Assembly: GCA_022447625.1 (NCBI GenBank)
Contig: JAKVAX010000013.1
Coordinates: forward strand, 1 to 64,000
Length of the DNA: 64,000 nucleotides
Direction of reading: 5' to 3'
DNA from: Flavobacteriales bacterium
GTDB lineage: Bacteria > Bacteroidota > Bacteroidia > Flavobacteriales_D > Sanyastnellaceae
Shown one piece after another: positions 8,584 through 18,079 of this stretch (positions are counted from its first letter, which is position 1; each line of letters opens with the position of its first letter). The notes under the pieces were generated by a model. The model saw only the letters and a list, made by a program, of their open reading frames with translations, had not been told where the DNA came from and did not search any database. Position numbers and translations under genes: made by a program.

Positions 8584-9369
8584 CTAGTTCTCACTAAGTT
8601 TAGATTCAATTCGGGAGAGACTATCAGTGATCTCACGAATCTTCAACGAATCAACCTTACTCAGTGGAGTGACCGGGAAGTCAAACATCATAAATGCACG
8701 TGCTCTCCACATCTCAAGAATCTCATCTGCCGCGACTTCATAAGGGGCATACTCCGGATTCTCGCTGATTAATCGGAAAGTGCCATTGCTGCCGATAAGG
8801 TTCTCTACTCGTTTGAAAACGATACCATCATTTTTGGTAACCACGATGTACGGATGACTGCCTCCGGAATTCCGGATATCGTTCTCATAACTGGAAAGCA
8901 CGTAGCTCCCTTCTGGAAGTGGGTGCATACTTTCTCCTTCTACCTGAAACATTCGCAATGAGAGGTCTTGAGGGATTTCTTTAACAGGCATGCTAAACTG
9001 AGGAAGGCCTTCAATGAAATCCAAATCGCCGTAGCCATCAAGGTAACCTGCGGCCGCCTTGACTGGAACCACGGTAATCAATTCCTCCTCGCTGCTTTTG
9101 TCTACAGCAATGGAGAGGATTTTCAATGGGATTTCAGAGTTGAATTCCGCGCTAGCGGGAGTGTCATCCAAAGAACGAATGACCAAATCATCCAAAGAAA
9201 TATTGAAGAATTCCGCGATAGCAATTAAGGTCTGAAGACGAGGCTCAGCACGGCCTTCTTCATACGCACCAATCACGCTCCTGTTCAGGCCTAGCTTCTC
9301 AGCCAGCTGTCCTTGAGTCAGCGATTGCTGCTTGCGTAAAACGCGAAGATTCTTTCCTAAGAACGACAT
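8584..9369 (-). CDS. HTH_XRE / S24 (LexA-CI type) transcriptional repressor
   Basis: 261 residues from ATG 9369; the ATG 24 bases earlier adds an uncharacteristic leader. The N-terminal helix-turn-helix (residues 1-60) has SLTQGQLAEKLGLNRSVIGAYEEG. The C-terminal half is an S24 self-cleaving protease fold: AAG-Y cleavage region near residue 107, nucleophile Ser147 in VEGESMHP and general-base Lys186 in IVFKRVEN. Such proteins repress stress or mobile-element genes until cleaved, but no phage genes are nearby. It is transcribed away from the DUF4139 gene (start 9457), so it may control that gene or itself. Contains one exact and one near copy of the dispersed 13-base motif. Confidence 0.88.
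   Translation of the reverse strand: MSFLGKNLRVLRKQQSLTQGQLAEKLGLNRSVIGAYEEGRAEPRLQTLIAIAEFFNISLDDLVIRSLDDTPASAEFNSEIPLKILSIAVDKSSEEELITVVPVKAAAGYLDGYGDLDFIEGLPQFSMPVKEIPQDLSLRMFQVEGESMHPLPEGSYVLSSYENDIRNSGGSHPYIVVTKNDGIVFKRVENLIGSNGTFRLISENPEYAPYEVAADEILEMWRARAFMMFDFPVTPLSKVDSLKIREITDSLSRIESKLSEN
9145..9157 (-). repeat. dispersed 13-base motif, exact
   Basis: TTCCGCGCTAGCG; encodes PASAEF in the S24 repressor linker. Confidence 0.8.
9211..9223 (-). repeat. dispersed 13-base motif, one mismatch
   Basis: TTCCGCGATAGCA; encodes IAIAEF in the HTH domain of the same repressor. Confidence 0.5.
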
Positions 9370-9456
9370 GGGTTCAAAGGTAAGCAATGGCATTCAGATG
9401 AACCTTTTTTGTGGAATCGTGTACGGAGGGACATCAATCTTAAAAATGATAAGACA

Positions 9457-11367
9457 ATGAAACGCATGCTTATTCTCTTCTTCATGGCAGTGACCGTTTC
9501 GGCGCTAGCCAAAGACAAAGAAACCAAAGTAAAAACGAGCATTTCGGAAGCGACTGTTTTCGAATCGGGAGCTCAAGTTGTTCGCAGTGGAAAAGCGAGC
9601 ATACCCGCAGGGACCAGCCTGCTGATCTTTGATGAATTGAACACCGCGATCGTTCCTTCTCAGATTCTATTCAACGGAAAAGGAGACTTTACTGTGCTCG
9701 CGAGCTATCACCGCTACCAAGTAGACACCATTGCCGGGTGGGATGTGGCTGAAGACCGCAAGAAGCTCGAAAAGGAACGCACCAAGTTGCAGCAAGAAAT
9801 TGCACGTGAACAGGGTTGGCTACAGATTTATGATCGCGAAGAACAGATGCTTCAAGCGAATCAAATTTTTGGAAGCAAGGAAGACGGAATCGAAATCACA
9901 AAACTCAAAGAAGCCGCCGAATTCGTGCGCCAACGCTACCTCGATATTCGCACGAAACGACTTGAGATTCAAGATCGTATTGACGAAATGAATGTTCGTG
10001 TGTACGAGATCAACAATGAGTTGAACATGCTTGGTGGCATTCAGACGAAGCAAGAGCTTCAGTACATGGTGCGCATCAATTCTGAAAAGCAGCAGTACGC
10101 TGAGTTCAATTTGACCTACCAAGTGGCAAACGCCGGCTGGACGACCGGATATGATGCGTGAGTGAATTCAGTCAGTGAGCCATTAGAATTGATTCAAAAC
10201 GCGCATGTATTCCAGAATTCCGGTGAAGACTGGGAAGATATTGACCTGATCATCTCCACAGGAACTCCTTCGCGTAACCACACGAAGCCCAATCTATCGC
10301 CATGGTATATCAATCAGCAGCCGGTATACCAACAGCCGCAACCAACAGGATATCGCGGTGATTTGAATCAAGGATTAAGAGCTCAAGCATACGATCCAAG
10401 TGTTCAGAATGTGCAGGGAAGACTTCTTGACGAGAACGGACAACCACTCATTGGTGCAACGATTGTAGTGCCAGGAACAACCACTGGAACAGTAACCGAT
10501 GTCAATGGCTACTACAACTTAAATGTGCCTCAAGGCGCAACGACGCTTTCATACAATTACGTGGGGTACCAAGCGGAATCACTGCCGATCAGTACTTACA
10601 ATATGAATGTTTACATGAATTCAAACACGGCGAGTTTGAACGAAGTAGTCATTTCCTCAGACGCTATACAACGTATTGACAATGGAAGCCTATTCGGAGG
10701 AGCTAATAAAGACAACAGCCTCGATCTCAACTATGCGCCCGTTGCAATTGCTTATACACCAACTTCCACGAAGTTCGAAATCGAAGCGAAGTATAACATC
10801 CCAAGTGATGGAACACGTTATGTTGTGAAGATGCAAGACATCTTGATACCAGCTGATTTTGTGTACCAATGCACACCTAAACTTGACCCATCGGTATACC
10901 TCACAGCGCGAATCACTGATTGGGAAGACTACAACCTCTTCGACGGAAACATGAACATCTACTTCGAAGACAGTTACGTAGGTCAAGCCCAACTTGGATT
11001 GCAATACGTAGAAGATACCCTCACTTTATCTCTGGGTCAAGACGAACGCATCGAAGTCAAGCGCCGTCGTATCAAAGCCGACCGGAAAAATCAAGCCATC
11101 CAAGGCACCCGTAAAGACGTACGTGAATGGAACTACGTGGTACGCAACAACAAGCGTGAGCGCATCAATATCCAGGGAGACGACCACATTCCAGTGACCA
11201 CATCTGAAGAGGTAGAAATCGAAGCAGAAACCCTTGACGGAGGCCACCTAAACGAAGCCACAGGTCGCGTAGTTTGGGACTATGAAATCCCAAGCGGCAA
11301 GCAAAAAGCATTCAAGCTGAAGTACTCGGTGAAGTATCCGAAGGAGCTTTATGTTCGACTTGAATAG
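9457..11367 (+). pseudogene. DUF4140/DUF4139 (MuiA-like) protein, interrupted by an in-frame TGA
   Basis: A single frame of 637 codons. It starts at the ATG at 9457 with a signal peptide (MKRMLILFFMAVTVSALA). Residues 25-120 are a DUF4140 domain, followed by a coiled coil (about 90-200) and DUF4139, into which a carboxypeptidase-regulatory-like beta domain is inserted (VQGRLLDENGQPLIGATIVV and onward), as usual in Bacteroidota members. Codon 235 (10159-10161) is TGA within GYDA-stop-V; relatives have Arg here, so CGA to TGA is the simplest change. The 402 codons after it are intact. Called mucoidy inhibitor MuiA-like in databases; the molecular role is not known. Real pseudogene or base-call error. 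Confidence 0.8.
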
Positions 11368-11387
11368 CCTATAGCCTAACGCCTAGT
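11367..11387. repeat. heptamer array, three units, spanning two stop codons
   Basis: GCCTATA, GCCTAAC and GCCTAGT run in direct succession. The array begins on the last base of the DUF4139 gene stop (TAG 11365-11367) and contains the stop of the convergent amidohydrolase (TAG, 11385-11383). Its reverse complement shares 14 contiguous bases (GTTAGGCTATAGGC) with the array at 19131-19165. Confidence 0.7.
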
Positions 11388-12672
11388 TATCATACTTCGC
11401 CTTATACTTACGATAAAGCTGCAACTGACGATTGTCAAGGTCGATCGCGCGGCCTTGGATGTATGCATGCGTGACATCGTTAGTGCGCATATCGAGGGCG
11501 TCACCTGTTGAAATGAACAGCGTGGCGTCTTTTTCTTTTTCGAGGGAACCGAGACGGTCGTCTACACCTAGGATTTTTGCGGTGTTTAAGGTCATAGCCA
11601 TTACGGCTTCTTCGTATTCCAATCCATAAGCAACGGCTGTACCTCCGTAGAAAGGTAGATTTCGCGTGCCCATCTGCTCCATGTCTCCGGCGTTTTCAAT
11701 GCAGAACATGACACCTGCTTCCTGAAGCAAGGCTGGGAGTTTGTAAGGCAGATCCACATCGTCTTGATCAAAACGAGGAAGACTGTGAACACGCTGAATC
11801 ATGACACTGACATTGTTCTCATTGAGTAGATCTGTGACCAGATGGCTGTCGTAACCACCAATGATAACCATATGTTCGATACCCATGGTGCGCTTGAAAT
11901 GAACAGCTTCAGTGATTTGTTTGATGTCATTTGCATGGACGTACAGACGATGCTCTCCGTTGAATAGTCCGCACATGGCTTCGTATTTCACCTCGGTGAT
12001 TTCTTGCTCGGCTTCACAGTATGCCTTCGCCTCAGTGAAGAAGCGAGTGATCTCTTGTTTCGTCTGATCGTAGGTCTTGCGCTTCTTGAATTCCGTCTTG
12101 CCGTGTTGGCTGTGACGGTGGTGAACATATGGCCAGTTCAAATGCACGCCATCGACCATTTCGATAGCTGCGTCTTCCCAGTTCCACCCATCGAAGTGTA
12201 CGATGCTGCTGCTTCCACTGATGATCCCGCCACGTGGGGTGATCTGTCCGATCAAAACACCATTTGTTCTCACCGTTGGGGTCACCTCGCTTTCTGTGTT
12301 GAAGGCGATGATTGAGCGAACGTTGGGACGAAAAGTTCCGGTTTCATATTGATCACGCGTGGCACGTACCGCACCGATTTCTTGTAATCCGAGGGTTGAA
12401 TTCGGAGCGATGAAACCAGGATAAACGTGCTTTCCAGTGGCGTCAATAATCTCATCATATTCGGCTTGGTTGACTCCGCGTTGCGGACCAGCGTATTTGA
12501 TAATCCCGTCTTTGAATCCGATGGCTGATTCTTCCACGACCTCGCCATTGCCCATGTGAGCTGTGGCGCCAACAATCAAAATCGACTTCGTTTGTTTTGA
12601 TCCAGGAGTAGGTTGTGCCCATGCCATCACAGTCACAACACAAAGGATGAGAAGGATACTGTACTTCTTCAT
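11383..12672 (-). CDS. secreted amidohydrolase-family protein
   Basis: 429 residues with an N-terminal signal peptide (MKKYSILLILCVVTVMAWAQ). The fold matches imidazolonepropionase-type amidohydrolases: strand-rich N-terminal region (ILIVGATAHMGNGEVV), a barrel, and the C-terminal LGSLEKEKDATLFISTGD return to the beta sandwich. The expected HxH metal motif after the GKHVYPGFI strand is absent (it reads APNSTLG), so metal binding is probably incomplete and a non-catalytic partner role is possible. Three bases separate it from the larger amidohydrolase upstream; such pairs are common in Bacteroidota and probably act together in the periplasm. Confidence 0.82.
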   Translation of the reverse strand: MKKYSILLILCVVTVMAWAQPTPGSKQTKSILIVGATAHMGNGEVVEESAIGFKDGIIKYAGPQRGVNQAEYDEIIDATGKHVYPGFIAPNSTLGLQEIGAVRATRDQYETGTFRPNVRSIIAFNTESEVTPTVRTNGVLIGQITPRGGIISGSSSIVHFDGWNWEDAAIEMVDGVHLNWPYVHHRHSQHGKTEFKKRKTYDQTKQEITRFFTEAKAYCEAEQEITEVKYEAMCGLFNGEHRLYVHANDIKQITEAVHFKRTMGIEHMVIIGGYDSHLVTDLLNENNVSVMIQRVHSLPRFDQDDVDLPYKLPALLQEAGVMFCIENAGDMEQMGTRNLPFYGGTAVAYGLEYEEAVMAMTLNTAKILGVDDRLGSLEKEKDATLFISTGDALDMRTNDVTHAYIQGRAIDLDNRQLQLYRKYKAKYDN

Positions 12673-12675
12673 GGC

Positions 12676-15600
12676 TTATCGGATTTCTTCAGTTGCACTA
12701 TCACAGTGATAGCGGTGTGGAACTCGTTCCATCGGTTTCTTTTTTCCTTCACCTCCAGCATTCAACATTTGCTGAACTAGTCGTGCACGTTCTTCACGCA
12801 TTTCTTGACGGAGTACTTGATCACGTTCTTGATCGTAAAGTCTACGACCATCAACAAAGGTCATGCGAGCCTGTGCGTAGATGCTCAATGGATGGTCAGT
12901 CCAGATAACGAAATCAGCATCTTTACCCACTTTGATCGACCCCATGCGGTCATCGAGATGAAGCAGTTTAGCGGGGTTAAGCGTAACGAACTTCAGGGCC
13001 TCTTCTTCAGGCACGCCTCCGTACTTCACAGCTTTGGCTGCCTCTTGATTGAGTCGCCTCGCCATTTCGGCGTCATCGCTATTGAAAGCGGTAATTACCC
13101 CTTGTTCCCATAGGATGGCTCCGTTATGTGGAATGGCATCTTTGACCTCGAATTTGTAGGCCCACCAGTCAGAGAAACTCGACCCTCCAGCTCCGTGCTC
13201 GAACATTTTATCGGCTACTTTATATCCTTCCAAAATGTGAGTGAAGGTGTTCAGTGTGAAGCCCATTGAATCAGCCACGTGCATCAACATGTTAATCTCA
13301 TCTTGACGGTAGCTGTGACATGAAACAAAGCGTTCACTTTCGATGATTTGCAAGAGCGTCTCCAACTCAAGGTCTCGCCTTGGAGCGGTTGGGAACCCAC
13401 CTTTACGACGTTGACGACGTGTCAAGGTGGCCATTTCTTCTTCATAGACATCCCAGGCCTCACCGTATTCACGGGCTCTGATGAAGTGATCGTAGAATAC
13501 TTGCTCCACACCCATGCGCGTTTGCGGGAAACGTGAACGGTAGTACTCACCCCAATTCGACTGCTTCACATTTTCACCAAGGGCGAATTTGATGAAAGGT
13601 GCGTCGGTCTCGATGAGCATTTCCTCCGGCGTGCTTCCCCATCGCATTTTGATGATTCCGCTTTGACCACCAATTGGATTAGCCGAACCGTGAAGCAATT
13701 GAGCAGCTGTTACCCCTCCGCTGAGCTGGCGATAAATGTTGACGTCTTCGCTATTCACTACTGAGGCGATGCTTACTTCAGCTGAGCTTGCTTGAGTACC
13801 TTCATTCACACCTCGTGAAATGGCAATATGTGAGTGCTCGTCGATGATCCCAGGCGTGAGGTGAGCCCCCTGAGCGTCATATTGCACGATGTCAGGAAGT
13901 GTTCGCCCGTACAAAGCATTGAGATCAATGGTTTGTCCAACTGCCTTGATCTTACCATCGGCAATGAGTAACTGTCCGTTTTCGATGATGCCGTCCTCTT
14001 CACATGTCCAAATGGTGGCATTCGAAATGAGCAATATCTCTTGAGCGGGTTGTTCTTTCCAACCGTAGGCAACAAATGGGTAAGTGATTTCAGGAATATT
14101 GGTGACTAAGGTGTCTGTTCTTTCAGACGCTAGCGCGGAACGCTTCGCTTCTTTTGGTTTCTCCACCTCGTTGTCTTTTACTGCGGCCCATTCAATCCAC
14201 TCACCGCTTGGATTTTCTCCTTTACCTTTCCAGATAAGACCTTTAAAGGCGTTTCCGTTAAGACGGTAGGTGCCGTCAAAGACGCCTTCGGTAGGACCAA
14301 ACTGAAGGCCGATCATTTCGCCTTCTTGTTTGATTTTTACTTTCACCATTACGGTGTCAGCTCCTTCTTTTCCTTGGGTAATCACTTCGAAAGATCCCTT
14401 GTGTTTGCCAGGTTCACCTATCACTTTGAGGTTCAAGCTCTTATCGTTGGAGGTAAGCGAGTATTCACCGCTCAAATCCGGAATGCTGCGGTCAATGATA
14501 ATGTACTGTTCACCTTGCACCCAGTTCTCTACAATCTTGCTTCCTTCATTGAACAGAGGTCCTGATGTCAGGATGAAGTTGGCGAGCATGCCATTCCGCA
14601 GTGTTCCCACCATGTCTTCCATTCCAACCAAGCTGGCTGGAGTTGCGGTCAACGCGCGTAGCGCGTCTTCCTCTGAAAGTCCGGCGTCAATGGCTTTTCG
14701 TACTTGCCCGATCAGCATTCCAGGATCTTTTAATCCTTCAGCGGTAAACGTCACTTGGATACCGGCGTCAACGAGCAGGCCTGGATTCGATGGGGCCAAT
14801 TCCCAATGACGTAATTCATCCAAGCCAATCATACGAGCGAGGTAAGGATCACTTACATCATACGCTTCTGGAAAATCAAGCGGAATGATGAGGGCACCGC
14901 CGCTATTCTTGATGGCTTCTAGGCGTTGGTACTCATCTCCGTTTCCGATGAAGTTGTATTGAACACCGAACTCATCGCCCACTCAATCTGCTCTGAGAAT
15001 ATCTAGTCGGTCGCGTACTTTAAAGAACTGTGGAAGTTCTTGATTCGCAATCCAGGCTTCTAAGCTGAGGTTTCCTTCATTGACTTCGTCGCTCGTAGCA
15101 TACCAATTCGCATCGCAATATGTTTGTCGTAGCAAGGCAATTACACCCATCAATGAACTCGGGTAGTTCTGAGAAGATGAGCCTTTACGGAATGCATAGA
15201 ATGCCCCCGCATCGGAAGCGATGAGGTCGTTGTTTTCGTTGTCTCCGAGGGTAATGAAAGCTCCCGTTCCTCTGGCGATTCCGTCTTGTTGGTTAATCAA
15301 CAGGGATCCAAAACCAGCGCTACGAAGCGACTTCGCTAAACTACTGCTATGCTCGAAATCTTCAGCTGCTCTGATCTCTGGTTTAATCGCTTGGTTCCAA
15401 CCGTAAGGTCCTTTCTTGTTGCTCAGGTCTTGAGGGCCTGGCTCACGCTTCGCTTTCGGAATTTCTGGAGTGCCATAGTCGCTGTATAGATCAATGAATG
15501 AGGGGTAGATGTGGAGACCAGAACAGTCTACCTTTACCATGCCTTCTTCCTTAGCCACTTCACCAGAGGCTACGATCTTACCATCGGCCACCACCAGGTC

Positions 15601-15756
15601 TCCTTCCACTGCCTGATCAGCAGTAATGTGAATTGTCGCGTTGGTCAAAACATAAACGGAAGTATTCTTTTCATAGGTTCCATTCACCGGGTAGGTGTCT
15701 TGACTGAAAACAACAGTGGTGCTCAGGAGCAACAGCAGGAGCAGGATCTTTCTCAT
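12676..15756 (-). pseudogene. large two-part amidohydrolase, interrupted by an in-frame TGA
   Basis: One frame of 1027 codons from the ATG at 15756, which opens a signal peptide (MRKILLLLLLLSTTVVFSQ). It contains two amidohydrolase-like halves; the second has an HSH metal-binding pair (PGIIDEHSHIAI) and the closing motif MGSIKVGKDADFVIW. Codon 258 (14985-14983) is TGA inside ILRAD-stop-VGDEF; a CGA (Arg) would restore it. Nothing else is damaged in the following 769 codons. Re-initiation at GTG 14982 would give a protein without signal peptide or N-terminal half. It lies just upstream of the smaller amidohydrolase, presumably one operon. Confidence 0.8.
14128..14140 (+). repeat. dispersed 13-base motif, exact, reversed relative to its gene
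   Basis: CGCTAGCGCGGAA on the plus strand; in the minus-strand amidohydrolase it reads SALAS. The only exact copy against the gene direction. Confidence 0.75.
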
Positions 15757-15828
15757 AGGATTCAGGTTCTGGTGCACAACAGAACAAGCTTCTTACTAAA
15801 CTTGTTTCATTTAGAAGTTCGGCTCAAT

Positions 15829-15836
15829 TACCTTTG
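15829..15836 (+). promoter_or_regulatory. -7 box of the Nfu gene
   Basis: TACCTTTG matches the Bacteroidetes -7 consensus TAnnTTTG, 33 bases before the ATG at 15870. A TTG at 15802-15804 is slightly too far upstream for an ideal -33 box. Confidence 0.5.
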
Positions 15837-15869
15837 CCGTGCAATAGAAAGCCGAAGATACCCCAAGCA

Positions 15870-16511
15870 ATGGAAACGAAAAAAATACCGACTGCAGTTT
15901 ATGCTGAAATGACTCCAAACCCGTCAGTGATGAAGTTTGTAGCTGATCGCATGTTGATCAACGGAGGAGAGCAAGTTCAGTACACATCGAAAGAGTCTGT
16001 GGGTGATTCATCGCCTTTGGCTGATGAATTATTCAACTTCCCCTTCGTAACGCAGGTATTCGTTTCTGCGAACTTTGTCTCAGTCACAAAAGACGATTCA
16101 CTGGGGTGGGAGATGATTGTTCAGCAACTTCGTGAGTACATCCGTGAATGGCTCACAGAAAATGAAGTGGCGGTAGCATTCGTCCCAGAAAGTGCCGTCG
16201 TAACTTCGGAGAACTTCACTCCACCAACGGCTCCTTCAGCAAATCAGCCACAGCTCAGCGCTGAAGATATTATCCCTTCGGAGTTCGACGCTCAAATCAA
16301 GCAATTACTCGATGATTTCGTTCGTCCAGCCGTAGAACAAGACGGTGGCGCCATCGATTTCATGGCCTACAAAGAAGGAACAGTCTACGTCACCATGCGC
16401 GGCGCATGCAGCGGATGTCCAAGCTCAATGCAAACCCTCAAAGGTGGAATTGAGAATCTCCTCAAGACGCACATTCAGCAGGTTGAAGAGGTGGTGGCTT
16501 ATGAAGGGTAA
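15870..16511 (+). CDS. Nfu-type iron-sulfur cluster scaffold/carrier
   Basis: 213 residues from ATG 15870; the upstream ATG at 15834 would lie inside the -7 box and is unlikely. The N-terminal Nfu_N domain (about 8-95, TPNPSVMKFVAD) is followed by a linker and a C-terminal NifU-like domain with the cluster-ligating CSGC motif at Cys180 and Cys183. It should accept and deliver Fe4S4 clusters to apo-proteins in the cytosol. Single-gene unit; the S23-like gene follows on the same strand after 100 bases. Confidence 0.9.
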   Translation: METKKIPTAVYAEMTPNPSVMKFVADRMLINGGEQVQYTSKESVGDSSPLADELFNFPFVTQVFVSANFVSVTKDDSLGWEMIVQQLREYIREWLTENEVAVAFVPESAVVTSENFTPPTAPSANQPQLSAEDIIPSEFDAQIKQLLDDFVRPAVEQDGGAIDFMAYKEGTVYVTMRGACSGCPSSMQTLKGGIENLLKTHIQQVEEVVAYEG

Positions 16512-16516
16512 CCTTT

Positions 16517-16528
16517 CTTAGGCCTAAG
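16517..16528. repeat. 12-base palindrome of heptamer type before the S23-like gene
   Basis: CTTAGGCCTAAG is a perfect palindrome built from the CTTAGGC unit seen in the 19131 array and is followed by TCTTTTTT. It could be a weak terminator for the Nfu gene or the left-hand counterpart of the larger array that follows the four-helix-bundle gene. Confidence 0.45.
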
Positions 16529-16611
16529 TCTTTTTTCGACTACAAGATTTTGGTTTACGTTTGTGAAGTCTTTGTTTTTTGGGGCTTTAAATGGGGTTAC
16601 TTGGGTGAAAA

Positions 16612-16986
16612 ATGCCTAGAACCTTTGAAGACCTCGTCGTGTGGAAACGTTCGCGAGGTATGGCGAATATCATTTTTGATATGTGCCGTGCCGTTGACAA
16701 GTCGAGGGTTGACTACACACTCAACAGACAAATCACAAGAGCTGTAATCAGCATAGTTTCAAATATCGCAAAAGGTTCTTCAAGACGGACCTTAAAAGAC
16801 TATTGTCATTTCTTAGACATAGCGAATGCTTCTTCAGCCGAAATTCGAGCTCAGTTATACTTATTCGAAGATCAAAAGATGGCTTCGCCAGAGTTATGCG
16901 AAGAATTAAGAAATGAATGCAAAGTAATCTCTAGGATGATCTTCGGATTGCAAAAAGCACTTAGAAAAGATAGTGGGGAGGCTTAA
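16612..16986 (+). CDS. S23/Avd-type four-helix-bundle protein
   Basis: 124 residues. FEDLVVWKRSRGMAN near the start, then ITRAVISIVSNIAKGSSR and FLDIANASSAEIRAQLYL are signature segments of the four-helix-bundle family that includes 23S rRNA intervening-sequence proteins and the accessory protein Avd of diversity-generating retroelements. Relatives form basic oligomers and bind nucleic acid; free-standing copies have no settled role. No rRNA or reverse transcriptase is nearby. Heptamer repeats flank it: a palindrome at 16517-16528 and an 80-base array that starts at its own stop codon. This suggests it may belong to a small mobile or recurrent cassette. Confidence 0.85.
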   Translation: MPRTFEDLVVWKRSRGMANIIFDMCRAVDKSRVDYTLNRQITRAVISIVSNIAKGSSRRTLKDYCHFLDIANASSAEIRAQLYLFEDQKMASPELCEELRNECKVISRMIFGLQKALRKDSGEA

Positions 16987-17064
16987 GGCTTATGGCCTAT
17001 GGCGTATGTGTTGGCATAAGGCATAAGTACTGGCTTAAGCCCTAGGCCTTAGGCCATAAGCCTT
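16983..17064. repeat. heptamer array with 15-base terminal inverted repeat
   Basis: The whole gap between the S23-like gene and trpS is made of 7-base variants (TTAAGGC, TTATGGC, CTATGGC, GTATGTG, then inverted forms). The 15 bases AAGGCTTATGGCCTA at 16985-16999 recur as their exact reverse complement at 17050-17064, so the region could fold into one long hairpin. It includes the stop codon of the S23-like gene and reaches that of trpS. It may act as a two-way terminator or mark a mobile cassette. Confidence 0.7.
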
Positions 17065-18035
17065 TAATATCCTGTTTTCTCCCTTACACGCTCCAAAACC
17101 CCTCTCGCAACTACGCGTGCTTTCTCGGCTCCTTTCGCGAGTTCTTCGTCGATTTTTGAGCGGTCAGCCATAAGGGTATGGTACTTTTCGCGAGCCTCTC
17201 CGAAGCGTTCGATGATAGCTTCGAGGAGGTCTTTTTTGGCGTGGCCCCAACCGTAACCGCCGGTGCGTAATTGATCAGCCATGGATTGCACTTTTTCCGC
17301 GCTAGCGATCAATTCATAAAGTTTATAAACCACTGCAGAGTCTGGATCTTTTGGATCTTCGAGTGGAGTGGCGTCGGTAATGATGTTCTTGTTGAGCGAC
17401 TTCTTCAACGGTTTGTCTTCCATGAAGATGTCGATGATGTTGCCACGAGACTTTGACATTTTGTTGCCGTCAGTTCCCGGTACATACATGGTTTCTTCTT
17501 TGAGTTTGTCTTGAGGAATGACGAAGGTTTCTCCCATCTTATGGTTGAAACGACTCGCAACATCGCGGGTCATTTCAAGGTGCTGGAGTTGGTCTTTACC
17601 CACCGGCACAAAGTCAGCATCATAGAGCAAGATATCAGCTGCCATGAGCATTGGGTAGACGAACAAACCGGCATTCACATCTTCGAGGCGATCCGCCTTG
17701 TCTTTGAACGAGTGCGCCAAGGTCAAACGTTGGTATGGGAAATAACACGAAAGGTACCATGCGAGCTCCGTCACTTCAGGAATGTCGCTTTGGCGATAGA
17801 AGACAGACTTATCTGTGTCCAATCCGAAAGCTAACCAGGTGGCAGCCACCGAGTAGGTGTTCTCACGCAACACTTCTGCATCCTTGATTTGCGTCAATGA
17901 GTGCATGTCAGCGATGAACAAGAATGAGTCGTTTTCAGGCTGTTTCGCCAACTCAATCGCAGGTAGAATTGCACCCAAAATATTCCCGAGGTGCGGTGTT
18001 CCAGTACTTTGTATTCCGGTAAGAATTCGTGCCAT
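17064..18035 (-). CDS. trpS: tryptophan--tRNA ligase
   Basis: 323 residues, the normal length for bacterial TrpRS. Class I synthetase signatures are TPHLGN (residues 13-18, the HIGH equivalent) and KMSKS (192-196). It charges tRNA-Trp with tryptophan in the cytosol using ATP. It is convergent with the S23-like gene, ending at the heptamer array, and is preceded by the methyltransferase on the same strand with a 32-base gap that contains another heptamer array. Contains an exact copy of the dispersed 13-base motif at 17295-17307. Confidence 0.97.
   Translation of the reverse strand: MARILTGIQSTGTPHLGNILGAILPAIELAKQPENDSFLFIADMHSLTQIKDAEVLRENTYSVAATWLAFGLDTDKSVFYRQSDIPEVTELAWYLSCYFPYQRLTLAHSFKDKADRLEDVNAGLFVYPMLMAADILLYDADFVPVGKDQLQHLEMTRDVASRFNHKMGETFVIPQDKLKEETMYVPGTDGNKMSKSRGNIIDIFMEDKPLKKSLNKNIITDATPLEDPKDPDSAVVYKLYELIASAEKVQSMADQLRTGGYGWGHAKKDLLEAIIERFGEAREKYHTLMADRSKIDEELAKGAEKARVVARGVLERVREKTGY
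17295..17307 (-). repeat. dispersed 13-base motif, exact
   Basis: Encodes IASAEK in trpS. Confidence 0.8.
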
Positions 18036-18058
18036 GCCGCGAAGGTAGGGGTTTTGTA

Positions 18059-18079
18059 GCCTAAGGTCTAACGCCTAGC
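18059..18079. repeat. heptamer array, three units, overlapping a gene end
   Basis: GCCTAAG, GTCTAAC and GCCTAGC follow in register. The last units contain the stop codon (TAG, 18070-18068) of the minus-strand methyltransferase and encode its final Ala-Arg-Arg, so the repeat extends into the coding region. Confidence 0.65.

Noticed and set aside
8584-9369. Prophage repressor marking a prophage
   Set aside because: No phage structural, integrase or attachment features on either side.
14330-14809. 159-codon open frame opposite the amidohydrolase
   Set aside because: Antisense, no family resemblance.
10159-14985. TGA codons in two genes read as selenocysteine
   Set aside because: The surrounding family patterns call for Arg, not Cys, and no selenocysteine element is visible after either codon.
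16550-16747. Overlapping frame just upstream of the S23-like gene
   Set aside because: Out of frame with a well-recognised gene and without any family pattern.
16983-17064. CRISPR array
   Set aside because: Units are 7 bases in direct tandem without spacers; no cas genes.
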